Shown in pieces: positions 26,017-34,262 of a stretch of DNA of 64,000 nt (positions are counted from its first letter, which is position 1; each line of letters starts with the position of its first letter). The translations under genes were made by a program, and so were the position numbers. The notes under the pieces were generated by a model that worked only from the letters and a program-made list of their open reading frames with translations, was not told the DNA's origin and searched no databases. Origin of the DNA: Cloacibacterium sp046296655 (GTDB lineage Bacteria > Bacteroidota > Bacteroidia > Flavobacteriales > Weeksellaceae); contig JBKBLE010000008.1 of NCBI GenBank assembly GCA_046296655.1, forward strand, positions 1 through 64,000, read 5' to 3'.

Positions 26017-27351
26017 TTAAGTCAAGGAAATTCCGCCAAGATTTCCGCTGCTCATCATCAGGAAAGCGGCATTTGATTTTTCTAGATTTTGCCAAAAGTT
26101 TTTCAAATCATCCGCATTGGTAAAAACCTGTAAATTTTCTTTCCCGAAAGATTCTTTAATCAATTCAGGCGAAATGGGAGTCATGTTTTTAATTTTCAAA
26201 GCTTCCAAATCATAGAAAACCACAGCTTCATCGAGTTGGGCTAAAGTATTTTTGTATTGAGGCAAAAACGCTGGATTGAGAGAAGAGTAGGTGTGAAGTT
26301 CTAGAACGCCTATTTTCTTCATGGCAGGAAATTGTTCTGCAAAGGCTTCTACAGATGCTTTTACTTTGCTCGGAGCGTGAGCAAAATCTCTGTACAAGAT
26401 GATGTCGTCATTTCTTTTTACCTTTTCTAAACGTTTTGATGCGCCAGAGAAACTCATCATGGCTTCGTAGAAATCCTCGTCTAGAATGCCCAATTGATTA
26501 CAAATAAGCCTTGCTCCTTCTAAATTCAGTAAATTGTGCTTTCCGAAAATTTTAAGCGGAATTTGCCCCATTTCTGTCTCTACCGAAGTTTTTCCGTTTT
26601 TGGTTTCGTAGTTGGGCGTTTTGTAAGGCATTTTTCTGAAATAATTCTCCGCTTCGTCTACCAGTTTTACTAAGTTTTCATCTTCTTCATTGTACACTAG
26701 AATTCCACCAGAAGTAATATTTTTGATGAAATTTCTAAAAGCGTCTATATAATCTTCTTCCGTTTTAAAAACATTGATGTGATCCCAAGAAATCCCAGAA
26801 ATCAAAGCGATATTCGGATGATAATGCAAGAATTTCGGGCTAGAATCTATCGGCGAAGAAAGATATTCGTCTCCTTCCAAGATGATAAAATCATTTTCCG
26901 AAGAAATTTTAACCATGCAGTCAAAACCATCTAACGGTGCTCCAACCATAAAATCTGTGTCGAAATGATGGTATTGCAACGTATGAAGAACCATAGAAGT
27001 AATGGTGGTTTTCCCGTGAGAACCTGCAATCACCACTCTGGTTTTTTCTTTGCTCTGTTCGTATAGAAATTCTGGATAAGAATAGATTTTAATGCCCAAT
27101 TCTTGAGCTTTTAAGAGTTCTGGATTCTCTTTTTTGGCGTGCATTCCTAAAATAACTGCATCTAGATTTTCAGAAATTTTCTCAGGAAACCAACCTAAAC
27201 TTTCAGGAAGAAGTCCGTTTTTTTGCAATTGAGAAAGAGAAGGTTCAAAAATAGCATCATCTGAACCTGTGATTTGGTAACCTTTATTTTTGAGAGCTAT
27301 GGCAAGATTGTGCATCGCAGCACCGCCAATCGCAATGAAATGAATGTTCAT
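26017..27351 (-). CDS. mpl: UDP-N-acetylmuramate:L-alanyl-gamma-D-glutamyl-meso-diaminopimelate ligase
   Basis: The 444-residue Mur-ligase-family protein recycles murein tripeptide onto UDP-MurNAc. The N-terminal Rossmann segment (IAIGGAAMHNLAIALK), the ATP loop AGSHGKTTITSM, the Glu/His region (ILEGDEYLSS, ISWDHINVF) and the HAPSK substrate motif are visible. Length fits Mpl rather than MurC. Its 3' end is duplicated downstream. Three 14-bp repeats lie before its start. Confidence 0.93.
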   Translation of the reverse strand: MNIHFIAIGGAAMHNLAIALKNKGYQITGSDDAIFEPSLSQLQKNGLLPESLGWFPEKISENLDAVILGMHAKKENPELLKAQELGIKIYSYPEFLYEQSKEKTRVVIAGSHGKTTITSMVLHTLQYHHFDTDFMVGAPLDGFDCMVKISSENDFIILEGDEYLSSPIDSSPKFLHYHPNIALISGISWDHINVFKTEEDYIDAFRNFIKNITSGGILVYNEEDENLVKLVDEAENYFRKMPYKTPNYETKNGKTSVETEMGQIPLKIFGKHNLLNLEGARLICNQLGILDEDFYEAMMSFSGASKRLEKVKRNDDIILYRDFAHAPSKVKASVEAFAEQFPAMKKIGVLELHTYSSLNPAFLPQYKNTLAQLDEAVVFYDLEALKIKNMTPISPELIKESFGKENLQVFTNADDLKNFWQNLEKSNAAFLMMSSGNLGGISLT

Positions 27352-27371
27352 GTTTTAATTAAAATTAAAAA

Positions 27372-27413
27372 GAGCCAAGTAAAAAGAGCCAAGTAAAAAG
27401 AGCCAAGTAAAAT
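27372..27413 (-). repeat. Three tandem copies of TTTTTACTTGGCTC before mpl
   Basis: Units at 27400-27413, 27386-27399 and 27372-27385 on the minus strand; the first reads ATTTTACTTGGCTC. The same unit occurs twice at 10693-10720 before the sigma factor. Confidence 0.85.
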
Positions 27414-27427
27414 TTAATAAAATAAGT

Positions 27428-28231
27428 TTACTCGTCTTTTTTCTCTTGTTTTTTGCGCTCCTGATATTCTTTGTCGTAATCGTGAAGCACATTATACTCA
27501 GGTGTTTGCTCAATGGCGTGCATAATTTTGTTAAGAATATCTTCCGCTTTTTCGTTGTCGTAATCTATTTCTAATGGAGCTTTAAATTGCATGGTAGGTT
27601 CTACACCTGTCACTTTTACTCTCAATCCTTTTTTGTCAAATGCTCTTCGGAATCCATTGATTTTGATAGGAATAACGATACAACGCTGCTGCTGAACGAG
27701 TTTAGCTGTTCCTTTTCTACCTTGTGCAAAAGCAGAAGTAGTACCTTGCGGAAAAGAAATCACCCAACCATTATCTAGCGCTTTCAGAATATTTTCTACT
27801 TCTCTTAAATCTACCATTCTGTTCACATTTTTTCCGTCGGCGCGCCAAGTTCTTTTTACGGTAATTGCTCCAGCCAATTTAAAAATTCTTGCTAAAATCC
27901 CTTTATTCATGGTTTCTTCTGCGGCTACGTAGTAAAAATCTACTTTTGGATTGAGCAGGTAAATAGGATTTTTGATGGTGTTCATATATCCATTATTCAC
28001 GGCACAGAAAACGTGGTACATTGCTGCTACATCAGCAAAATACGTTTGGTGATTGGATACGAACAATACATTGGTTTTCGGGAGGTTTACCAAATGCTCG
28101 GTTCCTGTAATTTTCAGTTTGTTGAACCCATTAAATCTTCTATAGGAAATAATTCCCAAGATGAAGATGATAAATCTCTTTAAAAAGTAAATATTCCCGA
28201 AAGAATCTGTAAAAATGCTTTTCTTCGCCAT
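27428..28231 (-). CDS. plsC: 1-Acyl-sn-glycerol-3-phosphate acyltransferase
   Basis: The 267-residue membrane-associated protein carries the acyltransferase motifs NHQTYFAD (HxxxxD) and FPQGTTS. It probably acylates lysophosphatidate in phospholipid synthesis. It ends with a Lys/Glu-rich tail. Related acyltransferases with other acceptors cannot be excluded. Confidence 0.88.
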   Translation of the reverse strand: MAKKSIFTDSFGNIYFLKRFIIFILGIISYRRFNGFNKLKITGTEHLVNLPKTNVLFVSNHQTYFADVAAMYHVFCAVNNGYMNTIKNPIYLLNPKVDFYYVAAEETMNKGILARIFKLAGAITVKRTWRADGKNVNRMVDLREVENILKALDNGWVISFPQGTTSAFAQGRKGTAKLVQQQRCIVIPIKINGFRRAFDKKGLRVKVTGVEPTMQFKAPLEIDYDNEKAEDILNKIMHAIEQTPEYNVLHDYDKEYQERKKQEKKDE

Positions 28232-28468
28232 TTTTCAAGTAGCTATTAAGCTCGATTTTTATTAAACACAAATGAATTTTCTGCGCTATTAATTTTTAAC
28301 CGAAAAAGTGACAAAAGCTATATTTGTTTTAAAGTTTCCTAAAATGAAAAAGATTAAACAATACTTTTTCTTCTTTTGAAAGACTTATTTTCAAGCTTTT
28401 CTTTTGTGGCTTTTGTGGTTTAAAAATTTTTTGATAATGAATTAAACATCAAAATGCAGATTGCAAAT

Positions 28469-29098
28469 TTAAACATTTTTTAGCAACTCGTTCAATTCAC
28501 TCAAAATCATAGAAGTGGCGCCCCAAATTTTGTGGTTTTGGAAATCAAAATAAGGAACTTTATATCCATTGGTTCGTGGCAATCCCATGGTTAAAGGTGG
28601 TTTTGGCAAATCTCGAATCACCGAAAGTGGAACTTCTAAAATTTCCTGCACTTCGGTTTGTTGGTGATTAAAATCTGGCCAAGATTCGGTGTAAGACAGA
28701 AAAGCATACACGAAAAAATTACTTGGCGGAATATAAATAGGAGAGAGTTCTCTCACGATTTTGATTTGTGAAGTGGTAACGCCTATTTCTTCCCAAGTTT
28801 CACGGATGGCGGTTTCTGCAAAGTCTGCATCGGTGTCATCTTTTTTACCACCAGGAAGCGAAATCTGCCCAGAATGTCTGTCGTTCTCATTGTGCGTTCT
28901 GTGGATGAGCGGAAAGTGCCATTCTCCGTTTTTGGGATAGAGTAAAATATTGACGGCGGCGTATTTAGGATTTTTGGCCAAAATTTCTTCTTGCGTGAGC
29001 AGAGAACGATAAGGTGGCGCATAATCTTTTTGCGCATCAAAACCGCCCAACTCTGCGTCTTGCAACTGCTGTAATAGTATTTCTAAAGAATTTTGCAT
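28469..29098 (-). CDS. NUDIX hydrolase, probable CoA pyrophosphatase
   Basis: The 209-residue protein has a Nudix box (GKKDDTDADFAETAIRETWEEIG, approx. 84-106), and the preceding HSGQISLPGGK matches the NuDL/CoA-diphosphatase signature. It would cleave CoA or related nucleoside diphosphate derivatives. TATTTTTG (29103-29110) ends only four bases before the ATG, suggesting a leaderless transcript. Confidence 0.88.
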   Translation of the reverse strand: MQNSLEILLQQLQDAELGGFDAQKDYAPPYRSLLTQEEILAKNPKYAAVNILLYPKNGEWHFPLIHRTHNENDRHSGQISLPGGKKDDTDADFAETAIRETWEEIGVTTSQIKIVRELSPIYIPPSNFFVYAFLSYTESWPDFNHQQTEVQEILEVPLSVIRDLPKPPLTMGLPRTNGYKVPYFDFQNHKIWGATSMILSELNELLKNV

Positions 29099-29102
29099 TG
29101 CT

Positions 29103-29110
29103 CAAAAATA
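29103..29110 (-). promoter_or_regulatory. -7 element TATTTTTG next to the NUDIX start codon
   Basis: Only AGCA separates it from the ATG at 29098. Confidence 0.45.
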
Positions 29111-29193
29111 GGGAATTTTTAGCAGAGCTTGTTTTAAAGGATTGTTAAATGTTGATAAGATTTTCCCGAATCAAGTTAGGGTCTGAGTTGAGT

Positions 29194-29292
29194 TTCCTTT
29201 TACATTTGTTCGTGGTTTGTTCGTGATTTAGGGTACTTTTCCGAGGCTGATTCGAAGGAAACACGAAGAAACCACGAACAAACCCCAAACTT
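29194..29292. repeat. 11-bp periodic palindromic array, copy 1
   Basis: Consecutive exact 11-base units from 29194 (TTCCTTTTACA, TTTGTTCGTGG, TTTGTTCGTGA, TTTAGGGTACT, TTTCCGAGGCT, GATTCGAAGGA, AACACGAAGAA, ACCACGAACAA, ACCCCAAACTT). Units to the right of centre are inverted forms of those to the left. It fills most of the gap between NUDIX and the restriction nuclease. Confidence 0.75.
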
Positions 29293-29334
29293 GACTGCTC
29301 TTTTACCCGAAATTGAGTAGAAGTTATTTCATAG

Positions 29335-29361
29335 AAAAACCTCTGCTTTCGCAGAAGTTTT
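29335..29361 (-). terminator. Terminator of the restriction-modification operon
   Basis: AAACCTCTGC/GCAGAAGTTT stem with one mismatch, T-run on the minus strand. Confidence 0.6.
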
Positions 29362-29393
29362 GGTTTTTTATGGAGTTAAGATGTTTAATCTAT

Positions 29394-30470
29394 TTATATA
29401 AATCTTATTTGTAAGTTTAATTTGAAATATAACTTTTCATTTTCTTTGTAAATACTTCCGAAATCGTGTCTTGAACTACTTGCAGTTTCGAATTTTGTAT
29501 TTGAATAAAGATAATCTTCAAACTCATTTCGGTTGTAAATATGATAACATAAAACTTCTCCATCTTCTTTTACGACCAAATATCCGCCAGTAGCATCAAG
29601 TTGACCAGTCCAAATCTTTGATGGCATCATTCCAAGTGCAATATCTGTTATAAATCGTTTGAATTTATATGTATAAAAAGGATGATTGTTCTCTAAATCA
29701 AAGTTCAAAGGATTTATTTCAGTTACATAATTTATCAGGTCGATACTTTTTGAATGACCTGTTGTAAAAAATATTTTAAGTATTTCTGAAACAATATTTG
29801 GTAATGCTGAATCAATTAAAATCAAATTATTTCCAAAAATTGAGCTTTCTGTTTTAATAAAATTCAAAGAACCGCCCAACGAATAAATTTGCTCAATTCT
29901 ATCTTTGATTTTACTTCTTGAATCGATTGAATTTATAGAGATAATTTGTTCATCTGATAGATTTATATTTTCAATTTCATAAATAAAATTTGTAGTTTTT
30001 CCAGCGTTCAATAGAGTAGAAGCTCCACCCAATTGAGATTTAATGCTAAATCCTAATTCGGGATTTGTTCCTGTTCTTTGGTCATGAATGACTATTTTAA
30101 TGTCGCTTTTTACAGATGATTTAGCTTTAATGGATTGACTTTGATAAGAATTGATAAATGTTTCAATTTCTGGAATTGAAAAGGTTGCATTAGTTTTCTC
30201 CTTTATTTTTTGTAAAAGAATACTTGCATTTTCTTGAAATTTAGTTATTGCAATTCTAAATTCATCTTCGTAATTTTTGATTAAAACAATATCATCTTCG
30301 TAAGAAAACTCAAAAGTGCCGTTAGATTCATCTCTAAGAACTTTTATAATTGGAAATATTAGAGACTCTATTTTATTCAAATCACTATCTCCAGCGAATA
30401 ATTGTTTGTCGGCAATAATTTTAAGAAGTGCATAAACTTCGCTCCATTCTCCTTTATTTCCTGTTATCAT
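29394..30470 (-). CDS. HpaII-like Type II restriction endonuclease
   Basis: The 358-residue protein has the opening KGEWSEVY and overall layout that I associate with R.HpaII, which cuts CCGG and, as I recall, has about the same length. A likely nuclease core is around residues 129-149 (Asp130, then SIKS with Lys144), followed by a QLGGASTLLNAG segment. It overlaps the methyltransferase gene by 4 bp (ATGA), so translation is coupled. The CCGG specificity is inferred, not shown. Confidence 0.85.
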   Translation of the reverse strand: MITGNKGEWSEVYALLKIIADKQLFAGDSDLNKIESLIFPIIKVLRDESNGTFEFSYEDDIVLIKNYEDEFRIAITKFQENASILLQKIKEKTNATFSIPEIETFINSYQSQSIKAKSSVKSDIKIVIHDQRTGTNPELGFSIKSQLGGASTLLNAGKTTNFIYEIENINLSDEQIISINSIDSRSKIKDRIEQIYSLGGSLNFIKTESSIFGNNLILIDSALPNIVSEILKIFFTTGHSKSIDLINYVTEINPLNFDLENNHPFYTYKFKRFITDIALGMMPSKIWTGQLDATGGYLVVKEDGEVLCYHIYNRNEFEDYLYSNTKFETASSSRHDFGSIYKENEKLYFKLNLQIRFI

Positions 30471-31726
30471 TTAGTTTTCAGTATTAGTTTTAAAATTTCA
30501 TTTGCAGTTGCTTGAATAGCAGGTACGGCAACGGAGTTGCCAAACTGCTTATAAGCAGATGCGTCAGCAACGGGAATGACAAAATTATCTGGAAATCCTT
30601 GTAGTCTTGCCCATTCTCTTGGAGTCATTTTTCGGATTCCTTCACGATTTACTTCTCCTTTTATTTTCGTTGTTGGAGTGAAATCTGTAATTCTGTGATC
30701 TAAAACTAAATTTCTTTCACGTCCCATTCCTCCACAAACTACAGCATTTGCTATTTGATTATCTTTAATAATCTCGTAACCAAAACCATTTCCTTTGTTT
30801 TCGTGTCTTGCTTTATGATTGACAAGTGTTTGAAGATATTGAGTTGAAAGATAATATTTAGTATCAACTACATTTTCTTCTTTAACGTCTGCAAAAGTTG
30901 AGTTTTGATTAGTTGGTTTTGGATAATTGAATTTATCAATATTTAAACTTGGGTGAAAACCAACAATGTAAATACGTTCTCTATTTTGTGGAACACCAAA
31001 ATCTTTAGCATTCACAATCTGAGGTTCAGGAACAAAATAACCTAAGTCATTACGTAAAACATTTAAAATTGTTTCTAAAGTTTTTCCTTTGTCGTGACTT
31101 CTTAAACCTTTTACGTTTTCTAAAAAGAATGCTTTTGGTTGTTTACGTTTGATAATTTCAGCAACATCGAAAAATAATGTTCCTCTTGTATCTTCAAATC
31201 CTCCACGTTTTCCTGCGATTGAAAATGCTTGACAAGGAAAACCTGCACAAAGTACATCAAATCCGTCTGGAATATATTGTTTAGTTTCTTCTTTTGTAAT
31301 ATCACCAAACGGAGTTTCTCCAAAATTTGCACGATATGTTTTTTGCGCTTGTTTATCCCATTCGCTTGTAAAAACACATTTTCCACCAAGATTTTGTAAT
31401 GCCAAACGGAAACCACCAATTCCAGCAAACAAATCTATAAACTTGAATTTTGGATTTTCAATTGGCAGAAATGGAACATCTTCATTACTGAAAAGTTCTA
31501 ATTGAAAATTACTTTTACTTAAATAATTAGTATAATCTTCTGAAACGTAGTTTTTAAGTATTTCTTTAGTGTATTCAATTGCATCACTTTTATAAAATTG
31601 TGACACTCCGTTTTTATTGTTATGAAGATAATGGGTTATCACAGCATCTTTTACATCAAAGTCAACGATAGGATTTTTTTTATCGTTTCTAATTTTCTCA
31701 AGTGATATTTTTTCCAAAACTTTCAT
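30467..31726 (-). CDS. DNA (cytosine-5) methyltransferase
   Basis: The 419-residue protein has the C5-methyltransferase motifs in order: I FIDLFAGIGGFR (approx. 96-107), IV FPCQAFS with catalytic Cys165, VI ENV (approx. 203-205), VIII NRERIYIVGF, and X FGNSVAVPAI. An N-terminal extension of about 95 residues precedes motif I. It protects the host from the downstream HpaII-like nuclease. The order methyltransferase first, nuclease second is favourable for establishment in a new host. Confidence 0.95.
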   Translation of the reverse strand: MKVLEKISLEKIRNDKKNPIVDFDVKDAVITHYLHNNKNGVSQFYKSDAIEYTKEILKNYVSEDYTNYLSKSNFQLELFSNEDVPFLPIENPKFKFIDLFAGIGGFRLALQNLGGKCVFTSEWDKQAQKTYRANFGETPFGDITKEETKQYIPDGFDVLCAGFPCQAFSIAGKRGGFEDTRGTLFFDVAEIIKRKQPKAFFLENVKGLRSHDKGKTLETILNVLRNDLGYFVPEPQIVNAKDFGVPQNRERIYIVGFHPSLNIDKFNYPKPTNQNSTFADVKEENVVDTKYYLSTQYLQTLVNHKARHENKGNGFGYEIIKDNQIANAVVCGGMGRERNLVLDHRITDFTPTTKIKGEVNREGIRKMTPREWARLQGFPDNFVIPVADASAYKQFGNSVAVPAIQATANEILKLILKTK

Positions 31727-32008
31727 TAATTCAATTTCTAAATAATTGATTGCAATTTACAAAAAATATCTTTTGATTTTAAAATTGAGATTTATAAGCC
31801 GTGTTTATAAGTTTTTGTATAATAAAACATAATTAGGAAAAGTTTAGTTGTAAAATTTTAGGGTCTTTTTTAAAAATATAACAATCTGTTTTGGTCTATG
31901 CTAAAAATCATTTAAATCATTTAAAACACCCCGTCTTTAACAAGTTAAAGACACCCCTCTAAAAGAGGGGAACCTGCGTATGTTTTAATGGTGAACAGTT
32001 TATAAACA
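31727..32008. other. Upstream flank of the restriction-modification operon
   Basis: Holds an approximate promoter for the methyltransferase (TATTTTTTG, about 31759-31767) and an inverted CCCCTC element at 31924-31973. No gene is visible in this stretch. Confidence 0.5.
31924..31973 (-). repeat. CCCCTCTTTTAGAGGGG element, copy 2 (inverted)
   Basis: Reads, on the minus strand, GGTTCCCCTCTTTTAGAGGGG then GTCTTTAAC...GACGGGGTG, the same order as 16860-16911. Confidence 0.6.
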
Positions 32009-32038
32009 AAAAAATCGCTGCATTGCTGCAACGATTTT
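32008..32038 (-). terminator. Terminator of rng
   Basis: AAAATCG...GCA/TGC...CGATTTT stem with T-run on the minus strand. A near-identical structure (62179-62209) ends mtaB. Confidence 0.65.
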
Positions 32039-32113
32039 ATAATTTTTTAGAAATTTTCTTCCTCTCTAACTCTCCTCAAGGAGAGCACCGAAAATTTCAT
32101 TTGTTATTACTCA

Positions 32114-33670
32114 TTAATTAGAGTAGCTTACGAGTTCTTTTTTGTCGGCATCATAGAGTCTGTACTCCAGATATTTAAAAGAATCTCTTGGGATAATGGT
32201 TACCCATTTTTTGTACTTGATAAACCATTTCATTTGTTGGCTCATCAATCCTTTTGTAAGATATGCTTCTACAAACGGATGCGTGTGTAGGTATAATTTG
32301 CCCTTGTTTTTGGTGAGGAAATCTTTGATGGTTTCTTCCATGCGTTCTATCACAAAAATAGGAGCCAAGATTTCGCCGTCTTTGTTCGGGTTTTCTTCGG
32401 TAGTGTCTATTTGTTTTTCTGGTCTTACACGTTGTCTGGTGATTTGTATCAAACCAAATTTACTCGGCGGTAGGATTTTGTGCTTTGCTTTGTCGCGTTT
32501 CATTTCTTCGCGCAAGTGTTCGTAGAGTTCTTTTCTGTGGTCAGGATTTGGCATGTCTATAAAATCTACCACAATAATTCCGCCCATATCTCGCAGTCTG
32601 AGTTGTCTTGCAATTTCTGTAGCAGCCATTTTGTTCACGTTTAGGGCGTGTTCTTTATTGGTAGTGCCAGAAGAAATGTTGTTCCCCGAGTTTACGTCTA
32701 TTACGTGCAGTGCTTCTGTATGTTCTATCACGAGGTAAGCACCTTTAGAACTTGGGATGTTTACGTGTTTTCCAAAAGATTGTTTCAGCTGTTTTTCTAC
32801 ATTGTAATATTCCAGAAGTGGAATGTGAGAATCATAAAATTGTACAATGTTTTTTCGTTCTGGAGCAATGACTTCAAGGTAATTTCTCATATCGTTTACC
32901 ATTTGTTCATCGTCACAAATGATAGAAACGAAATCCTGATTGAAATTGTCTCTCAAAATAGCCGAAGCTTTGTCTTCTTCACTAAGAACTTTGGCAGGCG
33001 TTTTATTTTTTTGGATATTTTTGAAGCAAACGTTCCATTTATCAACCAATTGGTTCATGTCATTATGGAGTTCTGCTACTTTTTTTCCTTCTGCTACTGT
33101 TCTGATGATTACACCGAAACCTTCAGGCTTTATGCTTTCGATAAGCGTTTTGAGCCTAGCTTTTTCTTCGGCGCTTTTAATTTTTTTAGAGATAGAAACC
33201 TTATTATCAAAAGGGATAAGTACTAGAAATCTACCGGTTAATGAAATCTGGGTAGAAATTCTGGGACCTTTAGTAGAAATAGGTTCCTTGGTAATTTGCA
33301 ATAAAACTTCGTCTTGAGGAGCCATCACTTTGTCTACAGTGCCGTGCTTGTCTATTTCTGGCTGAATTTGGAAGTTTTTGAGCGAAGAAGTTTGTTGTCT
33401 TTTGGATATCGTATCCTGTAAAAACTTGCGATAGGTAAGATACTGCGGACCGAGATCCTGATAATGCAAAAAAGCATCTTTCTCGTAACCTATATTTACG
33501 AAAGCAGCATTGAGATTAGGAGCTAATTTTTTAATTTTTCCCACAAAGATATCGCCTACTACAAAATCTGTATTCTGCTTAATCTCGTGGAGCTCGAATA
33601 ATCTACCGTCTTCAATAAGGGCAATTTTAGAAGCATCATCTTCATAAGAGATTATTAATTCTTTCTTCAT
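32114..33670 (-). CDS. rng: Ribonuclease E/G family protein
   Basis: The 518-residue enzyme is RNase G-like: an N-terminal S1 RNA-binding domain (about 35-130, VGDIFVGKIKKLAPNLNAAFVNIG), then the catalytic domain with two metal-binding Asp regions (LHVIDVNSGNN and GGIIVVDFIDM). It cuts single-stranded RNA for rRNA and mRNA maturation. It lacks the long C-terminal scaffold of RNase E. TATTTTTG at 33706-33713 is its promoter. Confidence 0.94.
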   Translation of the reverse strand: MKKELIISYEDDASKIALIEDGRLFELHEIKQNTDFVVGDIFVGKIKKLAPNLNAAFVNIGYEKDAFLHYQDLGPQYLTYRKFLQDTISKRQQTSSLKNFQIQPEIDKHGTVDKVMAPQDEVLLQITKEPISTKGPRISTQISLTGRFLVLIPFDNKVSISKKIKSAEEKARLKTLIESIKPEGFGVIIRTVAEGKKVAELHNDMNQLVDKWNVCFKNIQKNKTPAKVLSEEDKASAILRDNFNQDFVSIICDDEQMVNDMRNYLEVIAPERKNIVQFYDSHIPLLEYYNVEKQLKQSFGKHVNIPSSKGAYLVIEHTEALHVIDVNSGNNISSGTTNKEHALNVNKMAATEIARQLRLRDMGGIIVVDFIDMPNPDHRKELYEHLREEMKRDKAKHKILPPSKFGLIQITRQRVRPEKQIDTTEENPNKDGEILAPIFVIERMEETIKDFLTKNKGKLYLHTHPFVEAYLTKGLMSQQMKWFIKYKKWVTIIPRDSFKYLEYRLYDADKKELVSYSN

Positions 33671-33705
33671 TTTCTAAAATTTCTTTTTAAAGTTTTTAAT
33701 TAAAA

Positions 33706-33713
33706 CAAAAATA
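33706..33713 (-). promoter_or_regulatory. -7 element TATTTTTG for rng
   Basis: 35 bases before the ATG at 33670. Confidence 0.45.
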
Positions 33714-33777
33714 TAGTTAGTGCTCATTATAAAGATAAAAACACCAACTATATTATATTGTATCTAAACAGAAAAGA

Positions 33778-33867
33778 TTATTTTTTCTTATGTCTGTTTG
33801 CTCTTCTTCTTTTCTTTCTTTTGTGGGTAGCCACCTTGTGTCTTTTTCTTTTCTTTCCGCTTGGCAT
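33778..33867 (-). CDS. 29-residue Arg/Lys-rich basic protein, possible ribosomal component
   Basis: A 90-base frame from ATG (33865-33867) to TAA encodes a protein that begins MPSGKKRKRHKVATHKR and ends with ANRHKKK; about half its residues are Lys, Arg or His. It lies between HU and rng. The composition matches small RNA-binding ribosomal peptides of Bacteroidota. I recall such proteins in this phylum but cannot assign a name with certainty. Confidence 0.75.
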   Translation of the reverse strand: MPSGKKRKRHKVATHKRKKRRRANRHKKK

Positions 33868-33923
33868 AGTTAGAAATTTTTAAAAGTTAATATTTGAATT
33901 TTTTTTTGAACCTAATTTATAAA

Positions 33924-34214
33924 TTATTTTACAGCAACCTTAGTTTTAACTTTTTCTACGAAAGTTTTAGAAGGTTTAAAAGCTGGGATGTTGTGAGCAG
34001 GAATGTTGATAGCTGTATTTTTAGAAATATTTCTACCTGTTTTTGCTGCTCTGGTTTTGATTACAAAAGAACCGAAACCTCTTAAATATACGTTATCTCC
34101 ATTATACAAAGAAGTTCTGATTTCTTGCATAAAAGCTTCGATAACTTTTTGTGTATCATTTTTTTCTATTCCTAATTTGCTTGAGATGGTGTTTACCAAT
34201 TCTGCCTTTGTCAT
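33924..34214 (-). CDS. HU/IHF family DNA-binding protein
   Basis: The 96-residue nucleoid protein has the N-terminal helices (MTKAELVNTISSKLG), RGFGSFVIKTRAAKTGRN and the IPAHNIPAFKPSKTF arm region. It bends and compacts DNA. The promoter element TATATTTG (34244-34251) faces left and overlaps the region serving mutY. Confidence 0.95.
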   Translation of the reverse strand: MTKAELVNTISSKLGIEKNDTQKVIEAFMQEIRTSLYNGDNVYLRGFGSFVIKTRAAKTGRNISKNTAINIPAHNIPAFKPSKTFVEKVKTKVAVK

Positions 34215-34230
34215 TTCCTTTTTTTGTTTT

Positions 34231-34251
34231 TATTTTTGGTGTGCAAATATA
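34231..34251. promoter_or_regulatory. Back-to-back -7 elements for mutY and HU
   Basis: TATTTTTG (34231-34238, plus strand) and TATATTTG (34244-34251, minus strand) lie only 5 bases apart, so RNA polymerase at one site would interfere with the other. Confidence 0.5.
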
Positions 34252-34262
34252 AAAAATATTTT

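Larger units (their letters stand above)
25545..26108 (+). repeat. 282-bp tandem duplication covering the 3' end of mpl
   Basis: Bases 25545-25826 repeat as 25827-26108 with a fixed 282-base offset and only a handful of mismatches (for example near 25627, 25659 and 25800). Each copy holds a MITE-like element and the last about 30 codons of mpl. Only the second copy is attached to the functional gene. The high identity implies a recent event. Confidence 0.9.

Noticed and set aside
28232..28468. Short frame (ATG near 28344, 11 codons, Phe-rich) between plsC and NUDIX
   Set aside because: No promoter element or terminator and no protein-like composition.
29194..29292. Regularly spaced repeats that might be a CRISPR array
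   Set aside because: Units are 11 bases with no spacers, and the two halves are inverted; there are no cas genes nearby.
29394..31726. Whether CCGG is depleted in the host sequence because of the R-M system
   Set aside because: CCGG is present (twice in tRNA-Leu, and near 1624 and 33231), and at this base composition I cannot judge depletion by eye.
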